From: Acanthaster planci
Lineage: Eukaryota; Echinodermata; Asteroidea; Valvatida; Acanthasteridae
Assembly: GCF_001949145.1 (NCBI RefSeq)
Contig: NW_019091475.1
Span: forward strand, 536,561-600,560
Reading direction: 5' to 3'
Length of the DNA: 64,000 nt
Shown: positions 49,805 to 60,714 of the stretch, in pieces
Position numbering within the stretch: the stretch's first letter is position 1
Layout of the letters: each line of letters opens with the position of its first letter
Notes under the pieces: generated by a model
The model's database searches: none
What the model was told of the DNA's origin: nothing
The model's input: only the letters and a program-made list of their open reading frames with translations
Translations under genes and position numbers: made by a program

Positions 49805-49926
49805 TAAAAAAAAAATCTCGCAAGTTTGTTTATATAAAGATGAACAAAGAAATTGACTGGAGTGGGATTTGTACCTGCGGCCTCTGAAATACCGTACCGG
49901 TGCTCTACCAACTGAGCTATCCAGCC
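49805..49926 (-). mobile_element. tRNA-derived SINE
   Basis: On the - strand, a 72-nt tRNA-like head (49926-49855) is followed by about 40 nt of unrelated tail and a T10 run (a Pol III terminator) near 49807-49816. The head has the exact box A TAGCTCAGTTGG and a one-mismatch box B (GGTACAAATCC). This is the architecture of a short tRNA-derived SINE. Confidence 0.65.
49855..49926 (-). pseudogene. tRNA-like head of the SINE, non-functional as tRNA
   Basis: It partitions exactly as a 72-nt tRNA: 7-bp acceptor stem (GGCTGGA/TCCAGTC, one G-U), D stem GCTC/GAGC, anticodon loop ACGGTAT, 5-nt variable region and T loop TACAAAT. The anticodon stem and T stem each have mismatches, and position 33 is C instead of U. 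It is therefore a decayed tRNA-like promoter rather than a working tRNA. The loop triplet would be GGT. Confidence 0.7.
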
Positions 49927-52900
49927 CTATGTTGGTAGCTTTTCCCATTTTGTCAATATCTTTGTTAAGGGGGCGCTAGCCATGAAGTCATTAAAGGTGA
50001 AGAAGAAATATCATGGAGCTGGAGATCACGCCCAAATACCACGAAACTACCTGGGAAGTGGTGAACACGGATTACTCAGGGATCACTCTGGTCGATGTCT
50101 TTGTTCATCTTTTCAAGTTGGATTACTAGGCCTATATATTTCCAAGTTAATTTTCCAGAGATATTCATTTTCAACTTCGATTTCGTGTCTTATAAAAACA
50201 AACTTTGAAAAAATCTCAGTAAATAACTCTGAAAAATACACCTTATAAGGCATGAGCCTATTATTCAGATAAAGATCACTGGATGCAGCAGAAAACAATT
50301 TTAATATCAGCCGAGTCGCGTGTCTTGTGGACTGGCTTAAATCCAATTCAAAAGTTGGGCTGGATTCCTATTTCACAGCGGTCTCTCCCGGATTAGCGGG
50401 CCTCGTGGATTTCCCTTTGCCATTGCCGACTTCCTCCATCCGCCGCTGTGGTCTCCATTCATTGAAACGACATAACCGACATCCTTTAAATTCAGAATAA
50501 TATTGAAACACAGCGTGTATTTTAACCCTGCAACGACTTTTGCAATTTCGACGCCACAAGCGATGGGGACATGTGAGAAATCATTGCCTTAGACAGCCAC
50601 TTGTATGAATCAAAGGAACGTCGGGCGTTCAGAATCCTTTTTATAAAGTATTAACTTGCCTAGAATGTACAATGTAACTCAATATTACTGTTATGTCTTG
50701 TTTCTAATCACACCCTTGTCTTTACAAATTTGTTGGGTAATGTCGTGTGCTCGTTTGACACTAACTAACATTTTGACGTACGGCTTACTTGCTGAAAAGT
50801 TTTAAGTGGTCATTCAAGAAGAGCAGATTTGAGACATCAACTTGTAACTGCAAATACTTGGGTGTCCGATTGGGCAAAACTTTGGCAGCGATGCAGTCGA
50901 CGTGACGCGTGCATTTCCTAGTCGATCGTGAACCAGCGAAGTTTAGTTCCGACCAAAGGAGCCTCTGTGACTAAAAAAGTGCCCCCTTGGTCCAGCTCAT
51001 AGGCCCATAGTTGGCAAAATGAGAGTACATGGTATATTGCAGGTTCTGTGCATCAGCACTTTTTCAAAGTATATGTAAAAATGCATTTGGTAGTACCTGA
51101 TAAGTATGCATTTTAAATTGGTGTTCCACCGACAGTCCCGAGTTGTTACAGTTTGCCGGCTTCCCATTGAAGCAATTAATTTCCCGCCATTTTGTCTGCT
51201 TAGGGCATATCAGCATAATTGCATTATCCATACTGTTCGGATCTGGTTACAATCGGAGTCGTGCATAAAACGCAGCAGAAAGTGCAAGTGGCTTTAATAA
51301 ATATGGACTTTTGGGGGGGGGTCACGTGAAGAAGTATCTTTCCCCGGCCATCCCAGAATCGGCACTGCACTCTCACAACCACGATTTAAAATGTTTGTAG
51401 GTATAATCCATTTTGGATTTTTGTCGAATAAATTCCAGTGCTAACTTTGTCAACCAAGGGACGTTCTGGAACAAGCGACGAAAATACTGAACTTTTGCAA
51501 ATTAGTGTAACTTAGCCCATTAGGTGTAACAGTAAAAATGTAACTTCGCTTGTGTAGTCAAACATTCGGCTTTCATATACTAAATGGACTTCTGTGGGGG
51601 AAAAGGAAAGTGCATGGAGTGTACAAATAATTACACGATGCAAGTACCGGTATACATGATAAAGCTTGTTTATGATACAAACACAGTACGATTCAGTATC
51701 ATTTTATTTATTTGTGTTAAGCAAGAATGGCTTAGTCACGGTCATTGTCACTGGACATTTTCCAGGGCAGTAAACGTGTGTGAACAATGACACTGCTGAT
51801 GTGTAAAACGTTGCTCTTGGCATGGTGAACATCATGTTCTTTTCGTTGTGCGACTTTTGGCGGGATGCCAAAGTAACCTTGGCAAAATAAGCTGGCATTA
51901 ACTTGACAAGGTTCCATGCCAAAATAACATGCGGGCAAGGCGAAAAAATTGAGAGGGGGCGTACGACTACACAATCAACCAACTGCGAACAGGTTTCAAA
52001 TTAAACTTATTCACATCTCGGTGATTTTGTTTTTGCCAGGCTGGTTGACTATATACGAGCAACAGCTTATCGTTATGATGGCTGAGGTCTCAAGACGTTG
52101 AAATGGCGCCTCTGGCCGAAGTCATGATGGCAGAGTTCGAGCTGCGGTTTGGAGCTCCTGGTAATAAATGATCATTATTTACGCAGCAATTGCCTGATTT
52201 TGGATGGGCTCAGGGCAGGCCGCTTACCAACATCTGCCAATTTTAAAATATTAATTGGCTGGTGTTGAGGCTACCTCTTTGCTGATCGTCGTGATCGAAG
52301 ACAACGACCACGTGACAGCAGTGTCTTACCCTGTCATCGTGCGGGATTACTAGATAGCTCCCACACGAACCTACATGTACTTGACTTGTAGATTGAACAT
52401 TCAGCATTCGCAGTGACGTCAATGCAGTGTCAAACACTGTCTGGCTAGCTGTGGGGCCCTGTATTAGATTTTTGTTGATTTTGAGATTAAAGGGCAGACC
52501 TTTTATGCAGTGATCTCGTATTTTGATTTGTGATAATGTTCATTTTCTTCGAAATGCAGTCAATTACATGTACATGTTAATTTAACAAAACCAGCCTAGT
52601 TGATCTATATAAAAAAATTCTGTTTATTTTCTGGCAGGCGAGCCTCTTTTATAATAATTAATAACGACTGTGAACATGTACAAGAATGACTACAGTGTAT
52701 TCCATTTCATTCTACGTTCCATCCCAACTAAATACCATTCCTATGCACTTCTTGCTTCGGGGATCAACTTCAAATTCAACCCACACCCACATTATGCGCC
52801 TTCAATTATTTATATTTCTCTGAGTTTATTTTGGTGTGGTGAAAAAAACGATTCCCGATACCACCCTTTGAGAGAGATTTTTTTCAAAGGCCACTTTAAA

Positions 52901-55005
52901 TTTGCAAAACTCCTCTGGGCCCAGGTGGAAATTTACTCCATTTGTTCCCACAAAACACGTCCTTTTTTAAAATTCGTATGAATGTCACCGAATATCATTC
53001 CTCGTCCTTTGACCCTTTCACGTGGTTAGCCCCATGAAACTTAAGGGATATCACTGGTCGTATCGGCCGGCTCGCCCACAGTATAGTCAGAGTGATTGCT
53101 TATCCGCTGTGGTTTTTCACAGGAAACCATTATCTGGATTTCTGGGAACAGTATACTCGCGTCTCACAATCTCTCGTTTTAAATTGAGCGTATGAGATAA
53201 AAGTAACGCTGCAGATGAATAGGTCACAGCATACCTAATGAATATTTAGCCACACTATAAGAGTAGGATAATCGCTTTCAAAATGGCGATTTGTATGAAA
53301 TTTTGTGTACAGAGTAGAGTACTGAAGTGTAAAATTATTGTAGCTGACTACCTTAAAGTCCGTGTGTTTTTATGCTCACTTGCTTCAGGATGTGACAGTT
53401 TATTCTTTTGTTCTGATAATAGTGCCTGTTGTATTCGGTGTTGATACAAAGGAATCGCTGAAAGGAGGAAAACATTATTAAACTGAAATATTGAGTACAG
53501 CCCAACTACACTGTAATAAGTGAATAATTCCCGGATATTTCTGAAATGGCAACATTTTGTGAATGACAAGTTAGTTGTTCAGTAATGCAGGCACTTCGAA
53601 AAAAAGGCGACCATCACAGAACACCCACTTGTTCTTCAACTACACGTTATAGTGTTCATTTGCACTGGATGCTACGGAAGCGTGAAGGGGACGTGGTGTT
53701 TTTCTTAATGGCAAAGTCATGATTTTGACTCGCATCTCACAATTATGACCAAGTATTATTGTTATTGTTGTTATTTTGGTTTATTCGACTGTTCATAACA
53801 TGTAAGCCATGCATATTTAAGATTTGTATCTCATATAATTATGGCTTAGCTAAAGCACATAAAACTGAGCTTATAGTAATGAAATTTAATGTACACGTGG
53901 CAGCTAGGTGCCATAACGATTACAAACAGGTCTGTGACTTTTTAAGTAGATGGAATAATTATGAGACTTAGTCGTAATTATGACTTAATATTTTCTGTTA
54001 ATTTTCATCGTGTCCCCTCAACGCTTCCGTATGGTGCCGCTCCATCCTCCGGGTAATTATTTGCGTTGGATTACATAGGTTCGATTCTTTGGCATGAACT
54101 CTTAAGTCATCTATGATGTGCTGAGATGCTCAGTGTCTGTCACTGTGCGGGGGGGGGGTCGGAAGAAGGAATTTAATGTCGTGACTCGACACCGCGATGT
54201 GGCTGGAGGCCCTGCTGGGATTCTAATCCATAGTTGATTCGCGCAAGATTGACGTCATGCAGCGAGCACGCCACCTCAAGCCCCCGTCGGAATCCCGACG
54301 ATGCTATGGATGCTTGGCACGCAGTGAGTGGGAAACGGACTCTTCCTGAAGCGCTCAGGGGCTAAAAATAAAGTTATGTCCATTGATGGATCGACTGTGG
54401 CCTTAAAGTAAATTCATTTAAAAGGCCTCGGTTTGTCCTGTGCACAAGTTGTTTACTGATGAGGAATGATCCGTGGGCAAGATACTGTGATCATATTACA
54501 TACAAACTTGGCTCAGTAAGTAAATTCACGTGGGCATCAAGTTCCAATTCAGTCAGGAAATAAATCATGAAAAGTAAAAATCTTCAAATCAATAATGTCA
54601 CTTTAAAATAGTTAAACATCTCTAAATCAAAGGACACTCAAGTTCATCTATGACCGTCATTCAGCAAGTTGGTCTAAATTTAAAGTTGGCTCGATCTGTA
54701 CTCGGCATTGCGTCAGCTGGGGTATTCTTGTACAAAGGAATGATAATGATCAATTTATGCTTAATTATTAAACCATTGAAATGTAGTTGGGCCGTTGCCA
54801 AACTGTGTATTGATTTGATTCGTTATGCGCACTGACAGATTCCTCCGTACAACTCGTGCGGGGCCCACGCACAAAAAACATGGTCCGCTGCCGTTCCCCA
54901 CTGACCAACAAATGATCGAAATTCAATCATTCATTGAATATTCCCAATCTGCGGTTTCTACTGGTATGGGGTTTGGCCTGTATGCTGCAGCCGTCGATGT
55001 TTTGA

Positions 55006-55320
55006 AATTGGCATATTGAGGTCAATTTCGTCCAAGTATACCCACATATTTATCAGAAGAGCCAGGCGGTCGGAATCGTCAGACCGTTGCATGCGAGGTT
55101 GGAAGAGAAATTGTCCGCCCTTTCTAATGACGTCACGCAGGAGCATGACGTCATATCAGCTTATGGCGCAGATGCTGGTCAGCAGAATGCGCTGTTAAAA
55201 AGACATGTGTTGGCAGTCATTCACAGAAATTTATGCGGTGTGCTTTGGAAGGATTTGAATCAGAGTACGATGGCGCGATCTGTTTCCATTAAGCTTTTCA
55301 CACAACTCTTCTGGTCTTAA
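55006..55320 (+). CDS. Uncertain coding-like open frame (104 codons)
   Basis: Open from 55006 to TAA at 55318. The translation looks protein-like in composition (for example PLHARLEEKLSALSNDVTQE and NALLKRHVLAVIHRN, amphipathic helices), but I recognise no family and codon bias is weak. There is no obvious splice partner. It could be a single exon, a decayed element or chance. Confidence 0.2.
   Translation, partial: NWHIEVNFVQVYPHIYQKSQAVGIVRPLHARLEEKLSALSNDVTQEHDVISAYGADAGQQNALLKRHVLAVIHRNLCGVLWKDLNQSTMARSVSIKLFTQLFWS
55128..55153. promoter_or_regulatory. Pair of consensus CRE sites
   Basis: TGACGTCA occurs at 55128-55135 and 55146-55153, 10 bp apart. Two perfect palindromic CREB/ATF sites in 26 bp are unlikely by chance. 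They lie 2.9 kb upstream of the PX-methyltransferase start codon and inside an uncertain open frame. Confidence 0.35.
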
Positions 55321-56520
55321 TTACCTACCAGATGGTGTTGGCATGTTGAATCTATGATACTTTGAGTCTTCCTGAATTCAATTAAAACATATATTATGCC
55401 TCGGGAAGCTAACGTACAACGTGTACAGTACTTAACCTTACCAAAGCAATGCACAAGTCTGTTATTAATTCAGTTAGTGACAAACTATGGACATGTTATT
55501 TATATGCTTGAAAAGTCTATCACTGTGCAGGAAATCGGCTTGAAGATTTTAATTGGTCTGTTCAAGAGTTCAAAGCACGCAGTAACTTGAGAAAGATGAA
55601 AATACATTTTGCGCATGGTTAATAAAGTGAAAATAAAATGTATGAACTAAATTAAGAATGAAACATACATAAAAAACCCAGAAATTCCCCCTCCACACGA
55701 CAGCCTCAAATTGTAATATGACCAAGTTTTCCAATTTCAGTATCGTAGTAATTCACTTTTATGGGTGAGCACTTTTGAGATTATTAGAAATCAAACAATC
55801 CACAAGGTGGTACCAGTCAGGCAAGATATCAGGCGCTGACCCATGCGCTGACGACAGGCCGACATAAACCAAACGGATATTCATTTATCAGTCGAGCGAG
55901 ACACACTGTCGAGCCTAGCTTTCACACTTTACCCCCAAGGAAGTAAGTACGCGAGTGAGCTAATGACCTGCACCAATAGGCTCACCAAACAATCTGAACA
56001 CATATCTCCTCATCTCAGTCGCCATTGGACTGAATCCAGAGCCGGCTGTGAGATGTTCCCCCAGGGCTCACAAAGTCACCAACCAACCGTTTTTATATAC
56101 CTCAGTCCCTGCGATCTTAGTTGCACAAAACCCATGTATGTCCAGAAAAAGCCCATTTACAACATTCGCAGTTTCCCATCAGAAAAAAATTGGGTGCTTG
56201 GAGGAATTCAAATTGTTTCATCAGGAACAGCGCCATTTCGAAGAAAATAATTGAGTTCCCGACAAGAAATGAATCCCCTGCAAAGGTACTAAGGCCCAAA
56301 TTAAATACCCTTATTTGACAGTCTTTGCATACGCTGAGTATACAGTGTTAAATACATGTCGGGTAGGGCAAAAATCCAAAATTAATTTACATCTCCCCGG
56401 CGCAAATCCATCCTTGAAATAGTCTTGCTTTTGTTCTAATCCATCATCTAGCAGTAGTAGTTCTAACATTTCAAGCAATTAAGATGTTCAATACCTGCCT
56501 AAAAAATTCCAAATAGCCTA

Positions 56521-57523
56521 CAGTTTAATAGTTAAGCGTTCCTAAGCACTGTGTACAGGTTGTAACCTTTTTGAGCTGGTGAAGATAAATATTTTCAAAA
56601 ATTAGTTAACTTTATGCTATGAAAAACATTAACACTGTCGCAAGATCAGGAAGCTTTGGTATTTCAATTTCTACCATGTTTCTATTCATGTTTTATCTTT
56701 TAAAATTCAAATTCTAGCATGTTATGCCGAATGGCTAACAGTTTAATAAATTGTTAAACGTTCATAAGCACTGTGTACAAGTTGTAACCTTATTGAGCTG
56801 GTGGAGATAAATAACGCGCAGTTAACGGCTGATAGAGGGCGCTGTAAGTAATGCACATTCAGTGCACGTTCTGCGTTTAGGCGCGAACAATGCGCATGCG
56901 CAATTAAGTTACACTGGAACGACCCCAGTCGGTCAATTTTTAAAAATCTGATTGTTACTCACATTTCACTGATGGCTGCGATTCTCACAGTGCACGGGGT
57001 CAATACAAACTCGTACAATTATTTTCATGTGAATGGTTCCCTCTATAGTGATAAATGAAATCGGTTATTGATAACCAGCGGTGTGACCATACCCCTGGGC
57101 CTGGTCCCAAATGGTCGACTGTAGATGCCACTCATCGTTCGGGCAATGTCAGTCGAGCTATAGTTAACTATAGTCGTCGCTCGAACTTGCCCTTTGCGGT
57201 GGGTCATAGTGAAGGTCGTCAATCAAATCAACACTCATTGGTCAGTTCAGTGTCTGCCTCCAAGGTTTTACACAGGTGCGCGGGGAGTGACACGTCCTGA
57301 ATGGATCCACTCATCTCTTGCAGACCCGAACTGGAAGAACGAAGGCACACACTCTGAAAAGTTTTGTACTCAAAAAGGTCGAAATAATCTTGGTAACAAG
57401 GTTATTTCGAATCTCCTCATAAATTAGTTAACTTTATGCTATGCAAAACTCTGACACTGTCACATGATCAGGAAGCCGTGATATTTCCATTTCTATCTTG
57501 CTTCTATTCACGTTTTATCTTTT
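56521..57523. repeat. Duplicated A-B module, second copy interrupted by about 600 bp
   Basis: Module A (56521-56591) and module B (56599-56702) recur as A' (56739-56813) and B' (57421-57523). A and B are separated by 7 bp in the first copy but A' and B' by 607 bp. The shared blocks include AGCACTGTGTACA, GAGCTGGTG.AGATAAATA and TTAGTTAACTTTATGCTATG. The intervening 607 bp holds a perfect 16-bp palindrome (57158-57173) and no coding frame I recognise. Confidence 0.7.
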
Positions 57524-58012
57524 TCATTAAATTATTTGGTAACATTTTGTGCATCGTCGGCGTCCTTAAAAACAGAATAACCGATAAGACTACCATGTTG
57601 AAATAAACTGATGGTAACCTTTGGTCATCGTAATAATACAATCCCAAACTTTGTACTTTGTGGAAGATAACGGCATTACTATTGGCACATCATCCATAGT
57701 CCAAGGTTATACGGTGGCCCAAAGAGACCATTCTCTTGAAAGCTGAAAGGATATTTCGAGATTGCATCTGCCCTTTGCTGTACAGGGAAATTTTAGTTCA
57801 GGGTGCCTTGTCTTGTACATTTAAACGGGATGATATAATTTCATTCGGAATCAATAGTGTCTATACTTCTCGGATACCAGTTTCGTCCTTTCGCGGCCAC
57901 CATCAACAGAATGTGGGCAATTTAGACGGGGACTGTCTGGTCGCGGTTGTGTTTTGCAAAGCACTATCTCAACAGCTTTACCTCTAAACATTTGGACAGG
58001 TAAGAAAGCAGA

Positions 58013-58983
58013 ATGATACATCTCAGATTCTTCTCGAAAGTTGCTTTTCTGCTGGGAGTCGCACTGCTGCCTCTACCGGCAGCAGCTTCCTACTTCCCCA
58101 AAGCCATCTTCGGCACCCCGGTAAGAGCCTCAGTGGTTGCCCTGGACGGACCGGACTTCCGCGGTCAACCGGCCTATCGCATCGAGTTCACCGCCCTCAC
58201 CAAAGATGGCGAGGAAGCAGACAGCTTCATCCACCGCAGCTACACCGACTTCCAGCTGTTTGATGCCCTAAAGTCTTGGTACTACAAGGACCTTAAGCTT
58301 CCTAGCGAGGCCGAGGCGACCGTAGAAAGCCTGGACGCCTACATCCAGGACACGCTCATGAAGTACAACTCGCTGGCTCAGACGGTTCTATACGGCGACT
58401 TCCTCGGGATCAATTGGGACGGGAACGACCCCAAGTACCTGAAGAACTACCTCAGCTTCATGAAGTTCCTCATCGTGGACCACCTGCCGACCTTCGCGCC
58501 CGAACCACCGGTCATTGACAGCGAGGACGACACGCTAGAGCCCGTCACCCCGTTCGAGAACTACATCTTCATGCGCTCCTTCCGCCACGACGACATGGGC
58601 TTCGAGGCCTTCTACGAGTACTACGAGAACTACGTGGCGACCCTTCCCGTCTTCGCCGGCGAGCCCGACCACTCGGACGTCTGGGCACCGGGAATCACAT
58701 CCCCGGTCGAATACCCGTACCACTATGACAAGACATACGTCCATTTCAATCCAGGCGGTTATCTCAACGGCCATACTGTTCGTATGTCCTACAGCACCTA
58801 TAACAAGTTCAATTTCGAGAGTGAGGGGATTATAAAGCCTTGGTTGGAGCAGCTCCATGGTCAACGGAAGCCCAAGAGAATCTTGGAGATCGGGACGGGT
58901 ACCTGTGCCTCTGCCTTCGCCTTGGGAGAGATATTCCCTAACGCTGAAGTCATAGCAATTGATTTGGCCCCAGCATACATAAG
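58013..58983 (+). CDS. PX-methyltransferase exon 1 (aa 1-324)
   Basis: A long uninterrupted GC-rich exon covering the signal peptide, PX-like domain, linker and methyltransferase motif I. It ends IDLAPAYI + AG with donor GTTGGT. Reading on past the donor loses the G/C third-position bias within a few codons, which supports the exon end. Confidence 0.9.
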
Positions 58984-60189
58984 GTTGGTACGAAACGGGA
59001 ATTTTCCTGTTTCATCCCAAGCACGTGATCTCAAACTAGTTTGGTATCTTTTCTGTAGCTCTGAACACAAAAGTACGAATTCCACATTCTGCGCTCTGAG
59101 TCTACACACCCACCTATACACTACAACTACATGTATTTACATAAAAACAAAAAATACAACACAGAACATGTGCGCAGGCGTGGCATACATAGAGTGGACC
59201 TCTGCACAAAAGAAGTCCACACAATGTAGGGTATGATGGCGCTGTTTGGACTCGCACACGTCCACACAATGTTTTCCCCTCTCTGAAAAAAGTTTCAGAG
59301 GCAGTTTGGGGTAGTTTAGCGTTATTATTCAAAATATTTCAATACCATTTTCACTTGATACTAAGAGCTTACAATCAAAATTGTCTATGACATAGATTTT
59401 GCCGCATGTGGAAGAAAAAGCGCGGCGCACCCAACGTGTTCTTCTATCAGGCGAACGGGGAGGCAACGCCGTTCGAGTCCGAGTCGTTCGACATTGTCCA
59501 GTTCACGTACGTGCTGCACGAAATGCCGCAGCAGAACAGCAAGCGAGTCCTCCGGGAGATCCACCGCCTTCTGAAGCCGGAGGGTGTGGTCAGTGGCTTT
59601 GACGGTGAGTACATCGAACGGAAGCTCCATTATGAGAACAGACCACAAACAGACAAAATTTCACAATGTCTCATAAATATTTGGCTAAGGCTAACACCCT
59701 GGGGTGTCATCCAAACAAGTGGTCGAGCAATCACACCCTTCAAAACCTTTATGGGACGACACAGAGGTGGATTTTTTGGCGGGGGGGGGCTTGGTTGAAA
59801 CCCAGGGATTTCACTAAAAGCTTATAATAATAGTGGAACGACCTCGTGGTTTCAGATCAATACAGTCGTTTTCTCCGCTGCACTTTTTAATCATAGATGG
59901 TTTAAACTTTAACAGTGATTCAAAAATTCAAACATCGCTTTGTCTTCGAAACGCAGTTCTCTACTGGCAGAATCCGGAATGGCGCCAGATGAACGTGGAG
60001 AGCAGCACGTGGGGCGAGCCCTGGAACACCACTGGACAGCATGGACCCGAGCCCTACATGGACGAGTACCAGAACGGTTTGCAGCTGCCAAACTTCCTAC
60101 AGGAGATAGGATTCCAGATCCAGTATAACATCCGCTACAGCAACTTCGACGGGATTTACGTTGCGCGAAAACCTCATTTCCTGTTGTAG
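58013..60189 (+). CDS. Signal peptide + PX-like domain + SAM methyltransferase (3 exons, 470 aa)
   Basis: Exons 58013-58983, 59396-59604 and 59957-60189, all GT-AG, phases 2 and 1, 1413 nt. Residues 1-26 form a classic signal peptide (hydrophobic core FLLGVALLPLP, small residues AAAS). Residues about 35-155 resemble a PX domain: RSYTDF (75-80) in place of RRY.xF, then LDAYIQDTLMKYN and VLYGDFLGI as the last helices. A long acidic and aromatic linker (160-285) follows. A class I methyltransferase fold begins with motif I LEIGTGTCAS (291-300), acidic strand-2 end D317, FDIVQFTYVLHEMP (355-368) and LLKPEGVV. The single sequon is N417. The substrate is unknown. The signal peptide implies an ER-lumenal or secreted enzyme. 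A polyA signal lies 520 bp downstream. I know of no named orthologue, so no symbol is given. Confidence 0.88.
59396..59604 (+). CDS. PX-methyltransferase exon 2 (aa 324-394)
   Basis: Starts after TGACATAG and completes Arg324, then RFCRMWKKKRGAPNVFFYQ, the acidic substrate/SAM region, HEMP (365-368) and RVLREIHRLLKPEGVVSGFD. The donor GTGAGT leaves phase 1. Confidence 0.9.
59957..60189 (+). CDS. PX-methyltransferase exon 3 (aa 394-470, stop)
   Basis: The acceptor TTCGAAACGCAG is the only nearby AG giving the required phase (G|TT = Val394). Encodes VLYWQNPEWRQMNVE, a Trp/Pro-rich C-terminal cap and the last strands NIRYSNFDGIYVARKP. It ends KPHFLL with TAG at 60187. No ER-retention tail (KDEL-like) is present. 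Confidence 0.87.
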
Positions 60190-60708
60190 GAAAATTCGAT
60201 CGTGCTCTTTTTGAGGTGTTGCTGATAGATTTTTCACTTTTCAGCTGGATTCTTTATCTGATTTTTGCAGATTTTGTTGCATAATGAATCATGTTTTTCT
60301 TTGGTTGAACGTATAGCTGATCTGGTGACGTTTCAGGTTGTTTTCGACGGTACTGGCACTATGCTATCAATTTGAATATGCTCCTATTAAGAGATCATTT
60401 TCGCAGAAATTTGGCCAGCACTTTCCCAAATGAGTCAAACTAAGCTGGTTGAATCGGTACTCCACATGACCAGAGTGACTGATCACTCACGGTAGCCGAG
60501 AAGTCGGTAGAGTGGTTTCTGTTGACGTTTACTGTACCCTAGTGACAGCAATGGGCTACAAAAGGACGTCATAACGGTTAGGCAGTTCTAGTTGCCTAAG
60601 GATCACAGTGAAGTGAACTAGGATGTGTCACACTCTAGACACATACTCAATATCAAACTGCCTAACTTTACATTTCATTTTGTGGGCCTACCTGTTATTT
60701 GTGGTAAC

Positions 60709-60714
60709 AATAAA
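60709..60714 (+). terminator. Polyadenylation signal of the PX-methyltransferase gene
   Basis: AATAAA lies 520 nt after the stop codon. It is the first canonical hexamer downstream, in the correct orientation. Downstream GT-rich sequence is modest. Confidence 0.5.

Larger units (their letters stand above)
41059..54999. other. Large region without a supportable gene
   Basis: The first few hundred bases are the presumptive promoter side of transporter copy 2 and include an E-box CACGTG at 41578. The rest is AT-rich with ACATGTAC-type repeats (43130-43150, 45018-45122, 45512-45545), an ATT microsatellite (43859-43876), homopolymer G/C runs, and one tRNA-derived SINE at 49.8 kb. Open frames (for example at 43413-43917 on both strands) overlap on opposite strands and lack coding bias. 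Confidence 0.6.

Noticed and set aside
49855-49926. Functional tRNA gene
   Set aside because: Mismatched anticodon and T stems, C at position 33 and an altered T loop. The SINE interpretation fits better.
58535-58864. Antisense open frame of 109 codons opposite the methyltransferase exon
   Set aside because: It is the mirror of a GC-rich coding exon. Codon bias and domain content belong to the + strand.
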